The notes: generated by a model from the letters alone, not told the origin. Counted from the stretch's first letter, positions 16,570 to 25,826 are shown. The stretch is DNA of 64,000 bases from JAMHWF01 sp035911095 (GCA_035911095.1 JAMHWF010000087.1:134367-198366); one strand, 5' to 3'. Numbers and translations: made by a program.

Positions 16570-18135
16570 ATGCCCTTGCACCGCCGGACCTTCACCGCCT
16601 TCGCGACCTCCCTCCTCTCGCTGCCTGCCTTCGCCGCCGGCCTGCGCCGGCTCGGCAGCCCGCTGCCCTTCGACTACGGCATCCTGAAGGACCGCGCGCG
16701 CCAGCTCGCGACACAGCCTCACCAGGTCTTCAAGGACGCCCTGCCGCCCGAGGTCGCCGCGCTCGACTGGGACCAGTACCAGGCCATCAAATTTCGCGCC
16801 GACCATGCGCTGTGGGCCGACGACAAGCTGCGCTTCCAGGCCCAGCTGTTCCACCTCGGCCTGTTCTTCAAGCGGCCGGTGCATGTCTTCGAGGTGGTCG
16901 ACGGCAAGACCCAGGAGCTGGCCTACGACCCGGCGATGTTCGACTACGGCAGGAGCGGCCTCGACGGCGCGAAGCAGCGGCCGGACCTCGGCTTCGCGGG
17001 CTTTCGCCTCAGCTTCCACACCGCGCCGAAGACCGACATCGCGGCCTTCCTCGGCGCCAGCTACTTCCGCGCCGTCGGCGGCTCGCGGCAGTACGGGCTC
17101 TCGGCGCGGGGGCTGGCGATCGACACCGGCCTGAGCCGGGCCGAGGAGTTCCCGGACTTCACCCAGTTCTACCTCGAGCGCCCCGCGGCCGACTCGAACA
17201 CGGTCATCGTCTACGCGCTGCTCGACTCGCCGAGCACCACCGGCGCCTACCGCTTCGCGATCACGCCGGGCGACACGCTGGTGATGGACGTCGAGGTCGC
17301 GCTCTACCCCCGCCAGCCGATCGAGCGCCTGGGCATCGCGCCGCTGACGAGCATGTACCAGACCGGCGAGAACGACCGCCGCCGCGCCAACGACTGGCGC
17401 CCCGAGCTGCACGACTCCGACGGCCTCGCGATGCTGCGCAGCAACGGCGAGTGGATCTGGCGGCCGCTCACCAACCCGGCGCAGCTGCGCTTCAACGCCT
17501 TCGCCGACGAGAACCCGCCCGGCTTCGGCCTGCTGCAGCGCGACCGCAACTTCGACAACTACCAGGACGACGGCGTCTTCTACGACCTGAGGCCTTCGCT
17601 CTGGGTGGAACCGAAGGGCAACTGGGGCAAGGGCGCGATCCACCTGATCGAGATCCCGACCGATGACGAGACCTTCGACAACATCGTCGCCTACTGGAAC
17701 CCGGCCGAACCGGTGAAGCCGGGCGAGGAGCTGCTGCTCGGCTACCGCCTCTACTGGGGCCCGAAGCCGCCGATCGAGCCGACGCTGGCCCAGGTCGTGG
17801 CCACCCGCGTCGGGCTCGGCGGCGTCATCGGCCAGCCACGCCGCGAGTACTCGGTGCGCTTCGCGGTCGACTTCGCCGGCGGCGACCTCTCGCTGGTCGA
17901 CGGCGACCTGAAGGTCGAGCCGGTGATCAGCGCCTCGCGCGGGCGCATCGCGATCCCCTCGGCGCGCCGCCTCGACGCGATCCGCGGCCGGCGCGCGATG
18001 TTCGACCTCGTGCCCGACGAGTCGACCGAGCCGATCACGCTGCGCCTGTACCTCTCGGCCGGCGGGCAGGCGCTGAGCGAGACCTGGCTCTACGAGTGGA
18101 CGCCGCCGCCGTTGGCGGAGCGGCGGTTGTACTGA
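16570..18135 (+). CDS. opgG: periplasmic glucan biosynthesis protein, OpgG/OpgD family
   Basis: 521 residues, close to the 511 of E. coli OpgG. The N terminus LHRRTFTAFATSLLS...AFA is a twin-arginine-like signal, which in E. coli is a property of OpgD, so the G or D assignment is open. The conserved core is clear: FDYGILKDRARQLA, AIKFRADHALWADD, FLGASYFRAV, QYGLSARGLAIDT, EEFPDFTQFY, and later GGDLSLVDGDLKVEPVIS. The protein acts in the periplasm on the backbone of osmoregulated beta-glucans. No opgH glycosyltransferase is visible in the window. Confidence 0.92.
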   Translation: MPLHRRTFTAFATSLLSLPAFAAGLRRLGSPLPFDYGILKDRARQLATQPHQVFKDALPPEVAALDWDQYQAIKFRADHALWADDKLRFQAQLFHLGLFFKRPVHVFEVVDGKTQELAYDPAMFDYGRSGLDGAKQRPDLGFAGFRLSFHTAPKTDIAAFLGASYFRAVGGSRQYGLSARGLAIDTGLSRAEEFPDFTQFYLERPAADSNTVIVYALLDSPSTTGAYRFAITPGDTLVMDVEVALYPRQPIERLGIAPLTSMYQTGENDRRRANDWRPELHDSDGLAMLRSNGEWIWRPLTNPAQLRFNAFADENPPGFGLLQRDRNFDNYQDDGVFYDLRPSLWVEPKGNWGKGAIHLIEIPTDDETFDNIVAYWNPAEPVKPGEELLLGYRLYWGPKPPIEPTLAQVVATRVGLGGVIGQPRREYSVRFAVDFAGGDLSLVDGDLKVEPVISASRGRIAIPSARRLDAIRGRRAMFDLVPDESTEPITLRLYLSAGGQALSETWLYEWTPPPLAERRLY

Positions 18136-18193
18136 TCCGGACCGCCGGTGCCGCGACGCCGGACCGCCCCGAGGATCGGGCAGGCCGGCGGCG

Positions 18194-20497
18194 TCATCCC
18201 GGCGCCTCGCCGCGCACGGCGTCGGCCAGCAGGTAGCGCGTCGCCGGGCCGCGGCCGGTCTGCGTCAGCAGGCCGCGCTCGGCGAGCGCGACCAGCTGCT
18301 TGGAGGCGGTCGCCAGGCCGATGCCGGACAGCTCTGCATAGCCGCTCTTGCTGACCGACCCGGCGCGAAGCAGATGCTGCAGCAGCTTCTCGCAGCGCGC
18401 GGCGTCGAACAGGTCGGCGGTGGCGCTGCGCCATTGCGCGCCGAGCGCTTCCTCGCGGCTCAGCTGTGAGGCAAACGTTTCCCGCAGCTGCTCGAATTCC
18501 GCCGCGAAGCGTCCGCCCAGGTCGTGGCTGTCGATCAGCGCGACGGCGGCTTCGCGCTCCTTCACCGAGATCTCGAGATAGAGCCGGGCGAGCGCCAGGT
18601 GGCTCGCGGCGCGGTCCTGCGGCGTCTGCGCCAGGGCCAGCGCGCCGCGATGGCGCTGCACCTCGGACATCTCGCGATAGTGGGCCGCGAGTTCACCCGG
18701 CAGCATGCGGTCGAAAAACGGCTCGTCGCGTACGCCCAGGATCTCGCGCTTGAGGTGGCGCGTGGCTTCGGCGGCACCCGAATCGACGTTGGCTGGCCGG
18801 ACAACCAGAGCGGCTGCGGTATGTGCATCACCCGCCGCTTCGTCGGCCGGGTCTTCGCTCGCCAGGAAGCGCTTGTAGTGCGCCTCGGCCAGGTTGTAGT
18901 GAGCACGCCAGACGAACAGGCCCAATTCGGCGCGCTGGCTGACCTCGAGCCCGCGCTGGTAGTGCTCGATCGCGCGGTCGTACTTGCCCTGCCAGAAGCA
19001 GGATGTCCCCAGGTGCGCGTGGGTTGCGGCGATGATCTGCGGCTCGACGGGAAACCGCTGCGCCATCTCGAGCACTCGATGTGAATACTCGGTTGCCCGC
19101 GCGTAGTCTTTCGCGTCGCAGTAGATCAGGCTCAGGTTTCCGAAAGTCTTCAGGACGGCTTCCCGATCCCCCAGCCGCTCGTAGATGTGCAGTGCCCGAT
19201 GCTTGTGCTCGAGCGCACGCAGCAGATCGCCGTTGCGCCGCCAATACTCGCCCCAGGTCTGCTCGAGCATCGCCAACGCGTCCAGCGCCTGAGGCAGATG
19301 GGTACGCAGGCCCTCGACGCGGTCGAGCACATCCTTGCAGCGTGGGTCCTTGCGGAGCGCATACAGCCACGCCAGCTTGATCAGCGTGCGGGCGTACTCT
19401 TCGAGCACTTCGTCGTCGACCGCGGCGGGAACATCGGAAACCCCCGCTCGAAGCAGAGCGTCAAAGCTCTCCTGGTAGCAGGCGAAGGCACGGTCCTCGT
19501 CGCGCGGCTCGTAGTACTTGCCCAGCGCACCATAGGCGACCCCGAGCATGAGCGACTCGTCGACTCCGGCGGCCTGCGCGATGGCTGCCTCGATCGCCCG
19601 GAGTTCGACCTGGTCGTCCCCACGAGCGCGCGCCAGCGAGGCCTGCGCCAGGAGCAGGCGACAGCGCTGCCGATGTTCGATCGGCAGGCCTGCAAACTGC
19701 CGCAGCAGCGCGTCAGTATCCGGATCGGCGGCCAGTTCGACGGGGAAGCGCGTCAGGCAGACGACGAACCCGGCCACATCCTGTGCCAACAACAGGTGCC
19801 AGATGGCCGTCGTCGCTTTGCGCTCCGACAAGGCCACCGCCGCCTGTCGCGCATGCCAGTCCCTGCGTGCCGGGCCTTCATCAAGCCCTCGCGAGACGTA
19901 GACCTCGTGCTGCAGCAGGCGCTGGTGTCGCAGCCGCTCCTCGGACGAAGAAGACACCGAGAGCAGCGCATCGGCGAGCGCTCGACGTCCCCGGTCGAGA
20001 TAGCGGTAGACGGTGCTCGGCCCAACCCCCCAGAGACCACAAAGCTGCTCCGCCGGCGCCTCTTCGGGACGCGCCCGGTAGCGTTCGGGAAACGAGGGCA
20101 CCGGCACGAAGCCGTGATGGCTCAGCAACGCCAGCAGCGGGCGCCAGTTCGTCGGCTCGAGCCAGGCCTGGCGGTCGATGTCCGCAAGGCCGAGGACTCC
20201 GTCTGGCCGCAGGCCCGCCAAAGTACCGCGGAGCAGAAGCTGCCAAGCGAGCGGCTGCGTCGGATCGTCACCGATGGCGTCACCCGCGACCCGCCGCAAC
20301 GGCGGCAGCAGGCGACGCGCGAACCAGCGCGTCACGGCAGGCCGGCGGCGCAGCATCTCGGGCAGTGCACCGGCCTTCTGCGCGGCGAGCAGGCCGACGA
20401 GCAGCCCATCGGCCAGTGCCCGCAGCGGGGCGGCTTCGCCGGCCCGCTCGTCGGCGATCGACAGCCTAGGGATTGCCGTCGTCGGAGGTTCGGCCAT
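18194..20497 (-). CDS. large HTH-TPR-winged-helix regulator
   Basis: 767 residues from MAEPPTTAIPRL (a start at 20605 is possible but would use up most of the divergent promoter). Residues 146-176 (AEQLCGLWGVGPSTVYRYLD and flanks) form a helix-turn-helix like sigma region 4. Residues about 330-620 are TPR-like helical pairs, for example GNLSLIYCDAKDYARATEYS, HLGTSCFWQGKYDRAIEHYQ and RAHYNLAEAHYKRFL. The last 65 residues are a winged helix with GYAELSGIGLATASKQLVAL and LLTQTGRGPATRYLL. I do not recognise a named family. It is divergently transcribed from a caspase-fold protease with a 160-bp shared region and may control it. Confidence 0.75.
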   Translation of the reverse strand: MAEPPTTAIPRLSIADERAGEAAPLRALADGLLVGLLAAQKAGALPEMLRRRPAVTRWFARRLLPPLRRVAGDAIGDDPTQPLAWQLLLRGTLAGLRPDGVLGLADIDRQAWLEPTNWRPLLALLSHHGFVPVPSFPERYRARPEEAPAEQLCGLWGVGPSTVYRYLDRGRRALADALLSVSSSSEERLRHQRLLQHEVYVSRGLDEGPARRDWHARQAAVALSERKATTAIWHLLLAQDVAGFVVCLTRFPVELAADPDTDALLRQFAGLPIEHRQRCRLLLAQASLARARGDDQVELRAIEAAIAQAAGVDESLMLGVAYGALGKYYEPRDEDRAFACYQESFDALLRAGVSDVPAAVDDEVLEEYARTLIKLAWLYALRKDPRCKDVLDRVEGLRTHLPQALDALAMLEQTWGEYWRRNGDLLRALEHKHRALHIYERLGDREAVLKTFGNLSLIYCDAKDYARATEYSHRVLEMAQRFPVEPQIIAATHAHLGTSCFWQGKYDRAIEHYQRGLEVSQRAELGLFVWRAHYNLAEAHYKRFLASEDPADEAAGDAHTAAALVVRPANVDSGAAEATRHLKREILGVRDEPFFDRMLPGELAAHYREMSEVQRHRGALALAQTPQDRAASHLALARLYLEISVKEREAAVALIDSHDLGGRFAAEFEQLRETFASQLSREEALGAQWRSATADLFDAARCEKLLQHLLRAGSVSKSGYAELSGIGLATASKQLVALAERGLLTQTGRGPATRYLLADAVRGEAPG

Positions 20498-20506
20498 GGC
20501 GGTTGC

Positions 20507-20527
20507 AATCGTCCAGGAATCGTCCAG
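20507..20527. promoter_or_regulatory. tandem direct repeat in divergent promoter region
   Basis: AATCGTCCAG occurs twice with an 11-bp period (20507-20516 and 20518-20527) immediately upstream of the regulator start. One-helical-turn spacing suggests an operator for a DNA-binding protein, perhaps the regulator itself. A TTGACA hexamer at 20599-20604 could be the -35 of the protease gene, but its -10 is unclear. Confidence 0.4.
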
Positions 20528-20657
20528 CCCAGGTCGGACCGGTTCCGGATTGTGCGCAAACGGATGCGACACGGCGCCCTTGCCGAAGAAAGTGGGTCTT
20601 GACACCGCGGGCTCCGCGCTGCCGGATGTCGGCCCGGTCCATCACAAGAACGCCACC

Positions 20658-22214
20658 ATGCCTCCGCCCAGCCTCCCGACACCCAAGCCGCCGACCCTCG
20701 TCTTCGAAACCCCGACGCCCGGCGTGCCGAAGCCCGTCGGTGTCACCTTCGCGGTCTACGCGCCTTTCGGCACCGACCCGGTCCTCAGCTGCTATCCGCT
20801 CGAGACGCCGCGGCCGGTCGCCCAGCACGAATTGGTGCGCAACCTGAAGCTGGTGGCCGCCACCGGCGTGCGCGTCTCGGCGCTGATCGACCTCTGCGAC
20901 GACGACACCTACCTGGTTGAAATCCCGGCCGGGAAGCCGACCGGGATGCAGGTCACCTCCTGCTGGAAGCAGCAGATGAATGCCCACAACACGCTGGCCG
21001 GCTTCCTGCGCCGCACGCGGGACCAGAGCCAGGGCACGGCGCTCGTGCTCGCGCTGGAGGGCCACGGCGCGGGCTACCTGCCCGAGCTGGACCTGACCCA
21101 GTTGACGACGGAACGCCTGACCGACAACGGCGCGGTGGCGTGGGAGATCAGCAAAGACGGCGCGACGCCAATGCTGCCCACCGGCAACCCTTTGCTGCCC
21201 ACCGGGAACCCCCTGCTGCCCACCGGCAACCCCCTGCTGCCCGTCAACCACCTCTGGATGTCGTCGCTGTCCCTGGCCAAGGCCCTGAGCGCCGGCCTCG
21301 GCGGCAGGAAGCTCGCCGCCCTCCACTTCAACAATTGCTTCAACCTCTCGGCCGAGCTGCTGCACACGGTGGCGCCGTACGCCGAGTACGCGGCCGGCTA
21401 CCCGAACTACAACTTCTTCACCGCCGGCGCGGCCTACCCGGCGGTGTTCAACCAGCTGAAGAAGGCGGGCACTGCCACCACCCGGCAGATCGCGGCCTGG
21501 TTCGCCGAAGCCAACCGCTTCGCGCTCGCGCAGCGCAAGCACCACCCGACGGCCGGCGGGGTGGTGCAGCTCTCGCGCATGTCGCAGATCGCCACGCGCG
21601 TCGATGCCCTGGCCAAGGCCCTGATCACCTCGCTGACCACGGCCCCGGCGTCGCAGCGCCCGGAAGTCGTCGCGGCGATCCGCAACGCGATCCGCGCGGC
21701 GCGCCAGTTCGACACCGGCGCCGCCTCGTGGAAGCTCGAGACGCCCGACGAGCTGACCGACCTGCGCAGCTTCGCCGCACGGCTCACGAGCTTCGCCGTC
21801 AACCCCGGTGGTGTGCCGGCGGCGGCCGCGCAGCTTCACGGCGCACTCGCCGGCATCAAGGCCTACGGCGAGACCGACCAGCCCTGGCCGGCGCTCACGA
21901 CTGAGCCGGGCGTGGTCTGGGACTTCTCGGGCCCCGACCTGGCGATGAACATCCTCTGCCCAGACCCGGAGCTGACCGGCTGGTGGGACTGGCGCTCGCC
22001 CTACTACCTGCAAGTGCCGCCCGACGCGGGCGCGGTGCAGCCCGAGGTGATCGACTTCCTGAAGGCGACTGCCTGGCGCGAATTCATCATCGAGTACCAC
22101 CGCGACGCCCCGTTCCGGGGCCTGAGCCCGGCCGCGATCCCGACGTTCCCGGTGCTCGACCGCGAGCAGCCGCGGGAGCCGCACCCGAAGCCGCCGAACT
22201 GGGCGACGCAGTAA
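20658..22214 (+). CDS. clostripain/caspase-fold (peptidase C11-like) protein with LLPTGNP repeats
   Basis: 518 residues from MPPPSLPTPKPP; no signal peptide or membrane helix. Two motifs place it in the caspase-fold clan: ALVLALEGHGAGYLPELD, with a His-Gly pair at His136, and AALHFNNCFNLSAELL with Cys227, followed by YAEYAAGYPNY. These match the His and Cys strands of clostripain-type (C11) peptidases, with NNC instead of the usual DAC. Between them, residues 173-195 hold three perfect LLPTGNP-type heptads where C11 enzymes carry the activation-cleavage loop. The C-terminal 220 residues are unrecognised. The gene is divergent from the HTH-TPR regulator and followed by a terminator and type I secretion genes. 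Proteolytic activity is inferred. Confidence 0.68.
   Translation: MPPPSLPTPKPPTLVFETPTPGVPKPVGVTFAVYAPFGTDPVLSCYPLETPRPVAQHELVRNLKLVAATGVRVSALIDLCDDDTYLVEIPAGKPTGMQVTSCWKQQMNAHNTLAGFLRRTRDQSQGTALVLALEGHGAGYLPELDLTQLTTERLTDNGAVAWEISKDGATPMLPTGNPLLPTGNPLLPTGNPLLPVNHLWMSSLSLAKALSAGLGGRKLAALHFNNCFNLSAELLHTVAPYAEYAAGYPNYNFFTAGAAYPAVFNQLKKAGTATTRQIAAWFAEANRFALAQRKHHPTAGGVVQLSRMSQIATRVDALAKALITSLTTAPASQRPEVVAAIRNAIRAARQFDTGAASWKLETPDELTDLRSFAARLTSFAVNPGGVPAAAAQLHGALAGIKAYGETDQPWPALTTEPGVVWDFSGPDLAMNILCPDPELTGWWDWRSPYYLQVPPDAGAVQPEVIDFLKATAWREFIIEYHRDAPFRGLSPAAIPTFPVLDREQPREPHPKPPNWATQ
21174..21236 (+). repeat. three in-frame 21-bp tandem repeats
   Basis: Units at 21174-21194, 21195-21215 and 21216-21236 differ at only three positions (CTGCCCACCGGCAACCC plus TTG or CTG). 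A partial fourth (CTGCCCGTCAAC) follows. They encode L-P-T-G-N-P-L between the catalytic His and Cys of the caspase-fold protein. Near identity at third positions suggests recent or ongoing slippage. Confidence 0.9.
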
Positions 22215-22255
22215 GCGTCCGTGGCTGCCCGGCCCGGCCGGGCGTGGGCCCCTCC

Positions 22256-22290
22256 GGCCCCTGCCGGCTTGACGGCCGCTGGGGCCTTTC
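22256..22290 (+). terminator. probable intrinsic terminator after the caspase-fold gene
   Basis: GGCCCC (22256-22261) pairs with GGGGCC (22281-22286) around an inner imperfect GC stem, followed by TTTC and a more T-rich stretch. Confidence 0.5.
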
Positions 22291-22535
22291 GCTTCGCTCG
22301 TGCCCTGGGGCGGCACCCGGCAGCCCGGCCGCGGCGTCGATGCAAGCCTCGACGACAGCCCGCGCTGGTGAAGCTAGGGGGTCCCGGATCGTCCAGCGAT
22401 CGTCTCGCGACCGGCGGCCATTCGGCCCGTGGCGGGCGTGGCGATGGGAACCGCGCGGCGCTGCAATGGCGCCGCCGCCGAGACGGCCGAGAACGACACC
22501 CACCCTCACCGCCCTCCCCACCGCGAGTCCGGACC
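22291..22535. other. non-coding gap before the type I secretion genes
   Basis: With the terminator hairpin just upstream, this makes up the 321-bp gap between 22214 and 22536. I see no convincing small gene. It should hold the promoter of the secretion operon, but no clear -35/-10 pair stands out. The open frame running through it is Arg/Pro/Gly-rich noise. Confidence 0.5.
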
Positions 22536-24395
22536 ATGAACTGGTTGCTCCTGCGCCCTGTGCGCCGCTTCGTCAGGCAGGCGGCGCTCGCCTCCCTGCT
22601 GCTGAACCTCGTGCTGATCACGCCCTCGCTGTACATGCTCGAGGTGTTCGACCGCGTCTTCACCAGCCGCAGCACCGAGACGCTGGCGATGCTCACCGGC
22701 TTCGCCGTGCTGGCGCTGCTGCTGGGCGCCTGCCTCGACCGGGCGCGCGCCGTGCTGCTGGCCCGGGCCGGGCGCATCGTCGACGAGGCGCTGTCGCCGC
22801 AGGCCCTGGCCGCGACCCTGGTCGACGCCGCCCGCGGCCGTGCCGGCGCCGACCGCCACAGCCTGCTCGACATCGGCCGCCTGCGCGCCTTCTGCGCCAG
22901 CCCGGCGCTGCACGCGCTGTTCGACGCGCCCTGGCTGCCGGTGTACCTGGCGGTCATCTATGCGCTGCACCCGCTGCTCGGCGTGGCGGCGACGACGGCG
23001 GCAGTGCTGCTGTTCGCGCTCGGCTTCGTGACCGAGCGCCGCACCCGCACGGTGACCGAGCGCAGCCTCGGCGCCGGCCGCGCCGCCTCGGCCCACACCG
23101 ACGCGCTGCTGCGCAACGCCGAAGTGCTGCTCGGCATGGGCATGCTGGCCCCGGCGCTGCGCGGCTGGCGCCGCCTGTACGACGCCACGCTGGCGCAGCA
23201 GCAGGCGCTGGGCGACGCCAGCGCCGGCCTCGCCGCGCTGGGGCGCCTGCTGCGCCAGCTGGTGCAGGTGGCGATGCTCGGGCTTGGCGCGGGGCTCGTC
23301 GTCGGCGGCGACGCCTCGCCCGGCATCATGGTTGCGGCCACGGTGCTGATCGCCCGCGCGCTGCAGCCGGTGGAGTTGCTGATCTCGGGCTGGAAGTCGC
23401 TGGTCGAGGTGCGCGGCGCCTGGGCCCGGCTGCAGCAGCGCCAGGTCGAGGCGCCCGAGGCGCCGGCTGCCACGCTGCCGCCGGTGCGCGGCGAGGTCGC
23501 GCTGGAGCGCGTCGTCTACTTCGCCGACCGCGAGCGGCCGGCGCTGGTCAAGGGCGTGAGCCTGCAGCTGAAGGCCGGCGAATGCCTCGGCCTGATCGGC
23601 GCCAGCGGCTCGGGCAAGACCACGCTGCTGCGCCTGCTGCTCGGCCTGCGCCTGCCGAGCAGCGGCTGCGTGCGGCTCGACGGCATCGAGATCGGCGCCT
23701 GGCCACGCGAGCGGCTGGCCGGCTGCGTCGGCTACCTGCCGCAGGACGTGGAACTCTTCGCCGGCAGCGTCGCGCACAACATCGCGCGCCTGGCCGACGC
23801 GCCGGCCGACGCCGAGGCCGTGCTCGACGCCGCCCGCCGGGCCGGCGTGCACGAGATGATCGCCCGCCTGCCCAAGGCCTACGAGACCGAGATCGGCGAA
23901 GGCGGCTGCGCGCTCTCGGGTGGCCAGCGCCAGCGCATCGGCCTGGCGCGGGCGCTCTACGGCGCGCCGCGGCTGGTGGTGCTCGACGAGCCGAACGCCC
24001 ACCTCGACGCCGAGGGCGAGAGCGCGCTGATGACGGCGATCGAGAGCCTGAAAGCGGCCGGCGCCACCGTCGTGCTGGTCTCGCACCGGCCTTCGCTGAT
24101 GCGCCAGGCCGACCGCCTCGCGGTGCTGCGCGAAGGCGCGCTCGAGCTGCTCGGGCCGCGCGACCAGGTGCTGGCGCGCCTGGCGCAGCCGGCGCTGCAG
24201 GGCGTCGGGCCGGGCTCGCGGGCCAGCGCCGGCGACGGCGCGCGGACGACCATCCGCTCGGCGACATCGCCCCCTTCCGTCGCGTCGTCGACCGCAAGCG
24301 CCGACGCCGCGCACCGCGCCGACATCGGCAGCGCCGCCTCGGGCATCCCACCCGCCGCGCCCGTGGCCCGCCAGTCCCGGGAGGCCTGCGCATGA
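22536..24395 (+). CDS. type I secretion system ABC permease/ATPase (PrtD/LapB-like)
   Basis: 619 residues from MNWLLLRPVRRFVRQ. The N-terminal membrane domain has the family opening LVLITPSLYMLEVFDRVFTS, and there is no C39 peptidase domain ahead of it. The ATPase half carries Walker A GASGSGKTTLL, the Q-loop GYLPQDVELFAGSVAHNIA, signature LSGGQRQRIGLARAL and Walker B LVVLDEPNAHLD; the D-loop Asn in place of Asn/Ser-Gly is typical of this group. It powers one-step export of RTX proteins through a HlyD-like adaptor and an outer-membrane TolC. Its stop overlaps the adaptor gene (ATGA). No TolC gene is in the window. Confidence 0.92.
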   Translation: MNWLLLRPVRRFVRQAALASLLLNLVLITPSLYMLEVFDRVFTSRSTETLAMLTGFAVLALLLGACLDRARAVLLARAGRIVDEALSPQALAATLVDAARGRAGADRHSLLDIGRLRAFCASPALHALFDAPWLPVYLAVIYALHPLLGVAATTAAVLLFALGFVTERRTRTVTERSLGAGRAASAHTDALLRNAEVLLGMGMLAPALRGWRRLYDATLAQQQALGDASAGLAALGRLLRQLVQVAMLGLGAGLVVGGDASPGIMVAATVLIARALQPVELLISGWKSLVEVRGAWARLQQRQVEAPEAPAATLPPVRGEVALERVVYFADRERPALVKGVSLQLKAGECLGLIGASGSGKTTLLRLLLGLRLPSSGCVRLDGIEIGAWPRERLAGCVGYLPQDVELFAGSVAHNIARLADAPADAEAVLDAARRAGVHEMIARLPKAYETEIGEGGCALSGGQRQRIGLARALYGAPRLVVLDEPNAHLDAEGESALMTAIESLKAAGATVVLVSHRPSLMRQADRLAVLREGALELLGPRDQVLARLAQPALQGVGPGSRASAGDGARTTIRSATSPPSVASSTASADAAHRADIGSAASGIPPAAPVARQSREACA

Positions 24396-25747
24396 ACGCC
24401 CTCGCCACCACGCCGGCCCTCGGCGCCACGGTGTCGCTCGCCTCGCTGCTCGAACAGGCCGCCCCGGCCAGCGAGCACGAGCGATCGCTCGGCGCGCAAC
24501 GCCGTCGCATCTGGGCGCCGCTCGCGCTGTTCGCCGCCGCGATCGGCGCCTGGTGCGCCTGGGCCCCGCTGTCGGGCGCCGTGGTCGCCACCGGCCAGGT
24601 GCAGACCGAGTACGGCCGCAAGGTCGTGCAGCACCAGGAAGGCGGCATCGTGCGCGAGCTCTACGCACGCCAGGGGCAGGCGGTGCGGCGCGGCGAGCCG
24701 CTGCTGCTCGTCGCCGACGTGCGCAACGACGCCGCGCTCGACCTGCTGCGCAAGCAGGTCGACGCCGAGACGCTGCGCGCCGCGCGCGCCAACGCCGAGC
24801 TCACGCTGGCGCCCCAGGTCGACTGGCCAGCCGCCGCCGCCGCGGCCGCGCGCGAGACGCTGCACCGCGAGCGGCTGCTCTTCGAGGCCCGCCGCGCGAC
24901 GCTCGCCGAGCAGCTCGCCGCGATGCAGGCCCAGCAACGCGATGCCGGCGCGCGCGCCGCCGCGCTGGCGGCGCAGCGCGCCTCGACCGATCGCTCGGCC
25001 CGGCTCGCGCGCGACGAGCTCGAACTGCACCGCCCGCTGGTCGACAGCGGCTACGTGATGAAGACGCGCCTGATCCCGCTCGAACGCAACGCCGCCGAGC
25101 TCACCGCCCGCACCGACGCCGCGAGCAGCCAGATCGCCGAGGCACGCATGCAGCAGAGCGCACTCGCGAACGCGATGGCCCAGCTGCGCGGCGCCTACCA
25201 GCAGCGCGCCGGCGACGAACTGAAAGAGGCCGGCGCCCGCCTGCGCGAGCTCGACGACCGGCTGCGCCCCTCGCAGGACCAGGTCGAGCGCCAGACCGTG
25301 CGCGCGCCGGTGGACGGCATCGTGATGGCGCTGCGCGTCTCGGCCCCCGGCACCGCGGTCGGCCCGCGCGAGCCCCTGCTGGAAGTGGTGCCGGCGCACG
25401 AGAACCTGGTCGTCGAGCTGCGCATCGACCCGCACGACATCGACCATGTGCGCGAAGGCGGCGCGGCCGAGGTGCGGCTGGCGGCCTTCAACGCGCGCAC
25501 CACGCAGCTGCTGCCGGCGACGGTGCGCAGGGTCTCGGCCGACGCCGTGCTCGACACCGCGACGCAGCGCTCCTGGTACCTGGCCCAGGTCGAGGTGGAC
25601 GCGGCCGAGCTCGCGCGCCACCCACAGCTGCGCCTGCAGACCGGCATGCCGGCCGAAGTCTTCGTCACGACGCCGGCGCGCAGCCTGCTCGACTACCTGC
25701 TGGAACCGCTCGGGCTCTTCGCGCAGCGGGCGCTGCGCGAACCCTAG
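24392..25747 (+). CDS. HlyD-family periplasmic adaptor of type I secretion
   Basis: 451 residues. A cytoplasmic N terminus precedes one membrane helix (IWAPLALFAAAIGAWCAWAP), then GAVVATGQVQTEYGRKVVQH and EGGIVRELYARQGQAVRRGE, the split lipoyl half typical of PrtE/LapC. A long coiled-coil hairpin (about 130-290) precedes the second lipoyl half and beta-barrel (VRAPVDGIVMALRV, PREPLLEVVPAHENLVVELR). It bridges the inner-membrane ABC exporter to the outer-membrane channel. Coupled by a 4-nt overlap to the ATPase gene and followed by an RTX protein. Confidence 0.93.
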   Translation: MNALATTPALGATVSLASLLEQAAPASEHERSLGAQRRRIWAPLALFAAAIGAWCAWAPLSGAVVATGQVQTEYGRKVVQHQEGGIVRELYARQGQAVRRGEPLLLVADVRNDAALDLLRKQVDAETLRAARANAELTLAPQVDWPAAAAAAARETLHRERLLFEARRATLAEQLAAMQAQQRDAGARAAALAAQRASTDRSARLARDELELHRPLVDSGYVMKTRLIPLERNAAELTARTDAASSQIAEARMQQSALANAMAQLRGAYQQRAGDELKEAGARLRELDDRLRPSQDQVERQTVRAPVDGIVMALRVSAPGTAVGPREPLLEVVPAHENLVVELRIDPHDIDHVREGGAAEVRLAAFNARTTQLLPATVRRVSADAVLDTATQRSWYLAQVEVDAAELARHPQLRLQTGMPAEVFVTTPARSLLDYLLEPLGLFAQRALREP

Positions 25748-25826
25748 GCCGGCGCAGCGGACACCGCGTGCCACGGCGCGCGTCGCATCCGGCACCGATC
25801 CACCGCCTTTCAAGATTTCGCCCGGC

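Noticed and set aside
14066..18135. Very long open frames (826 aa on minus; 1114 aa on plus joining the kinase region to opgG)
   Set aside because: These are high-GC shadows in other frames. The real frames carry clear kinase and OpgG motifs, and the 1114-aa frame is only real from 16570 on.
21174..21236. LPTG sortase sorting signal
   Set aside because: The motif is internal, repeated, lacks a following hydrophobic helix and charged tail, and the organism looks Gram-negative.
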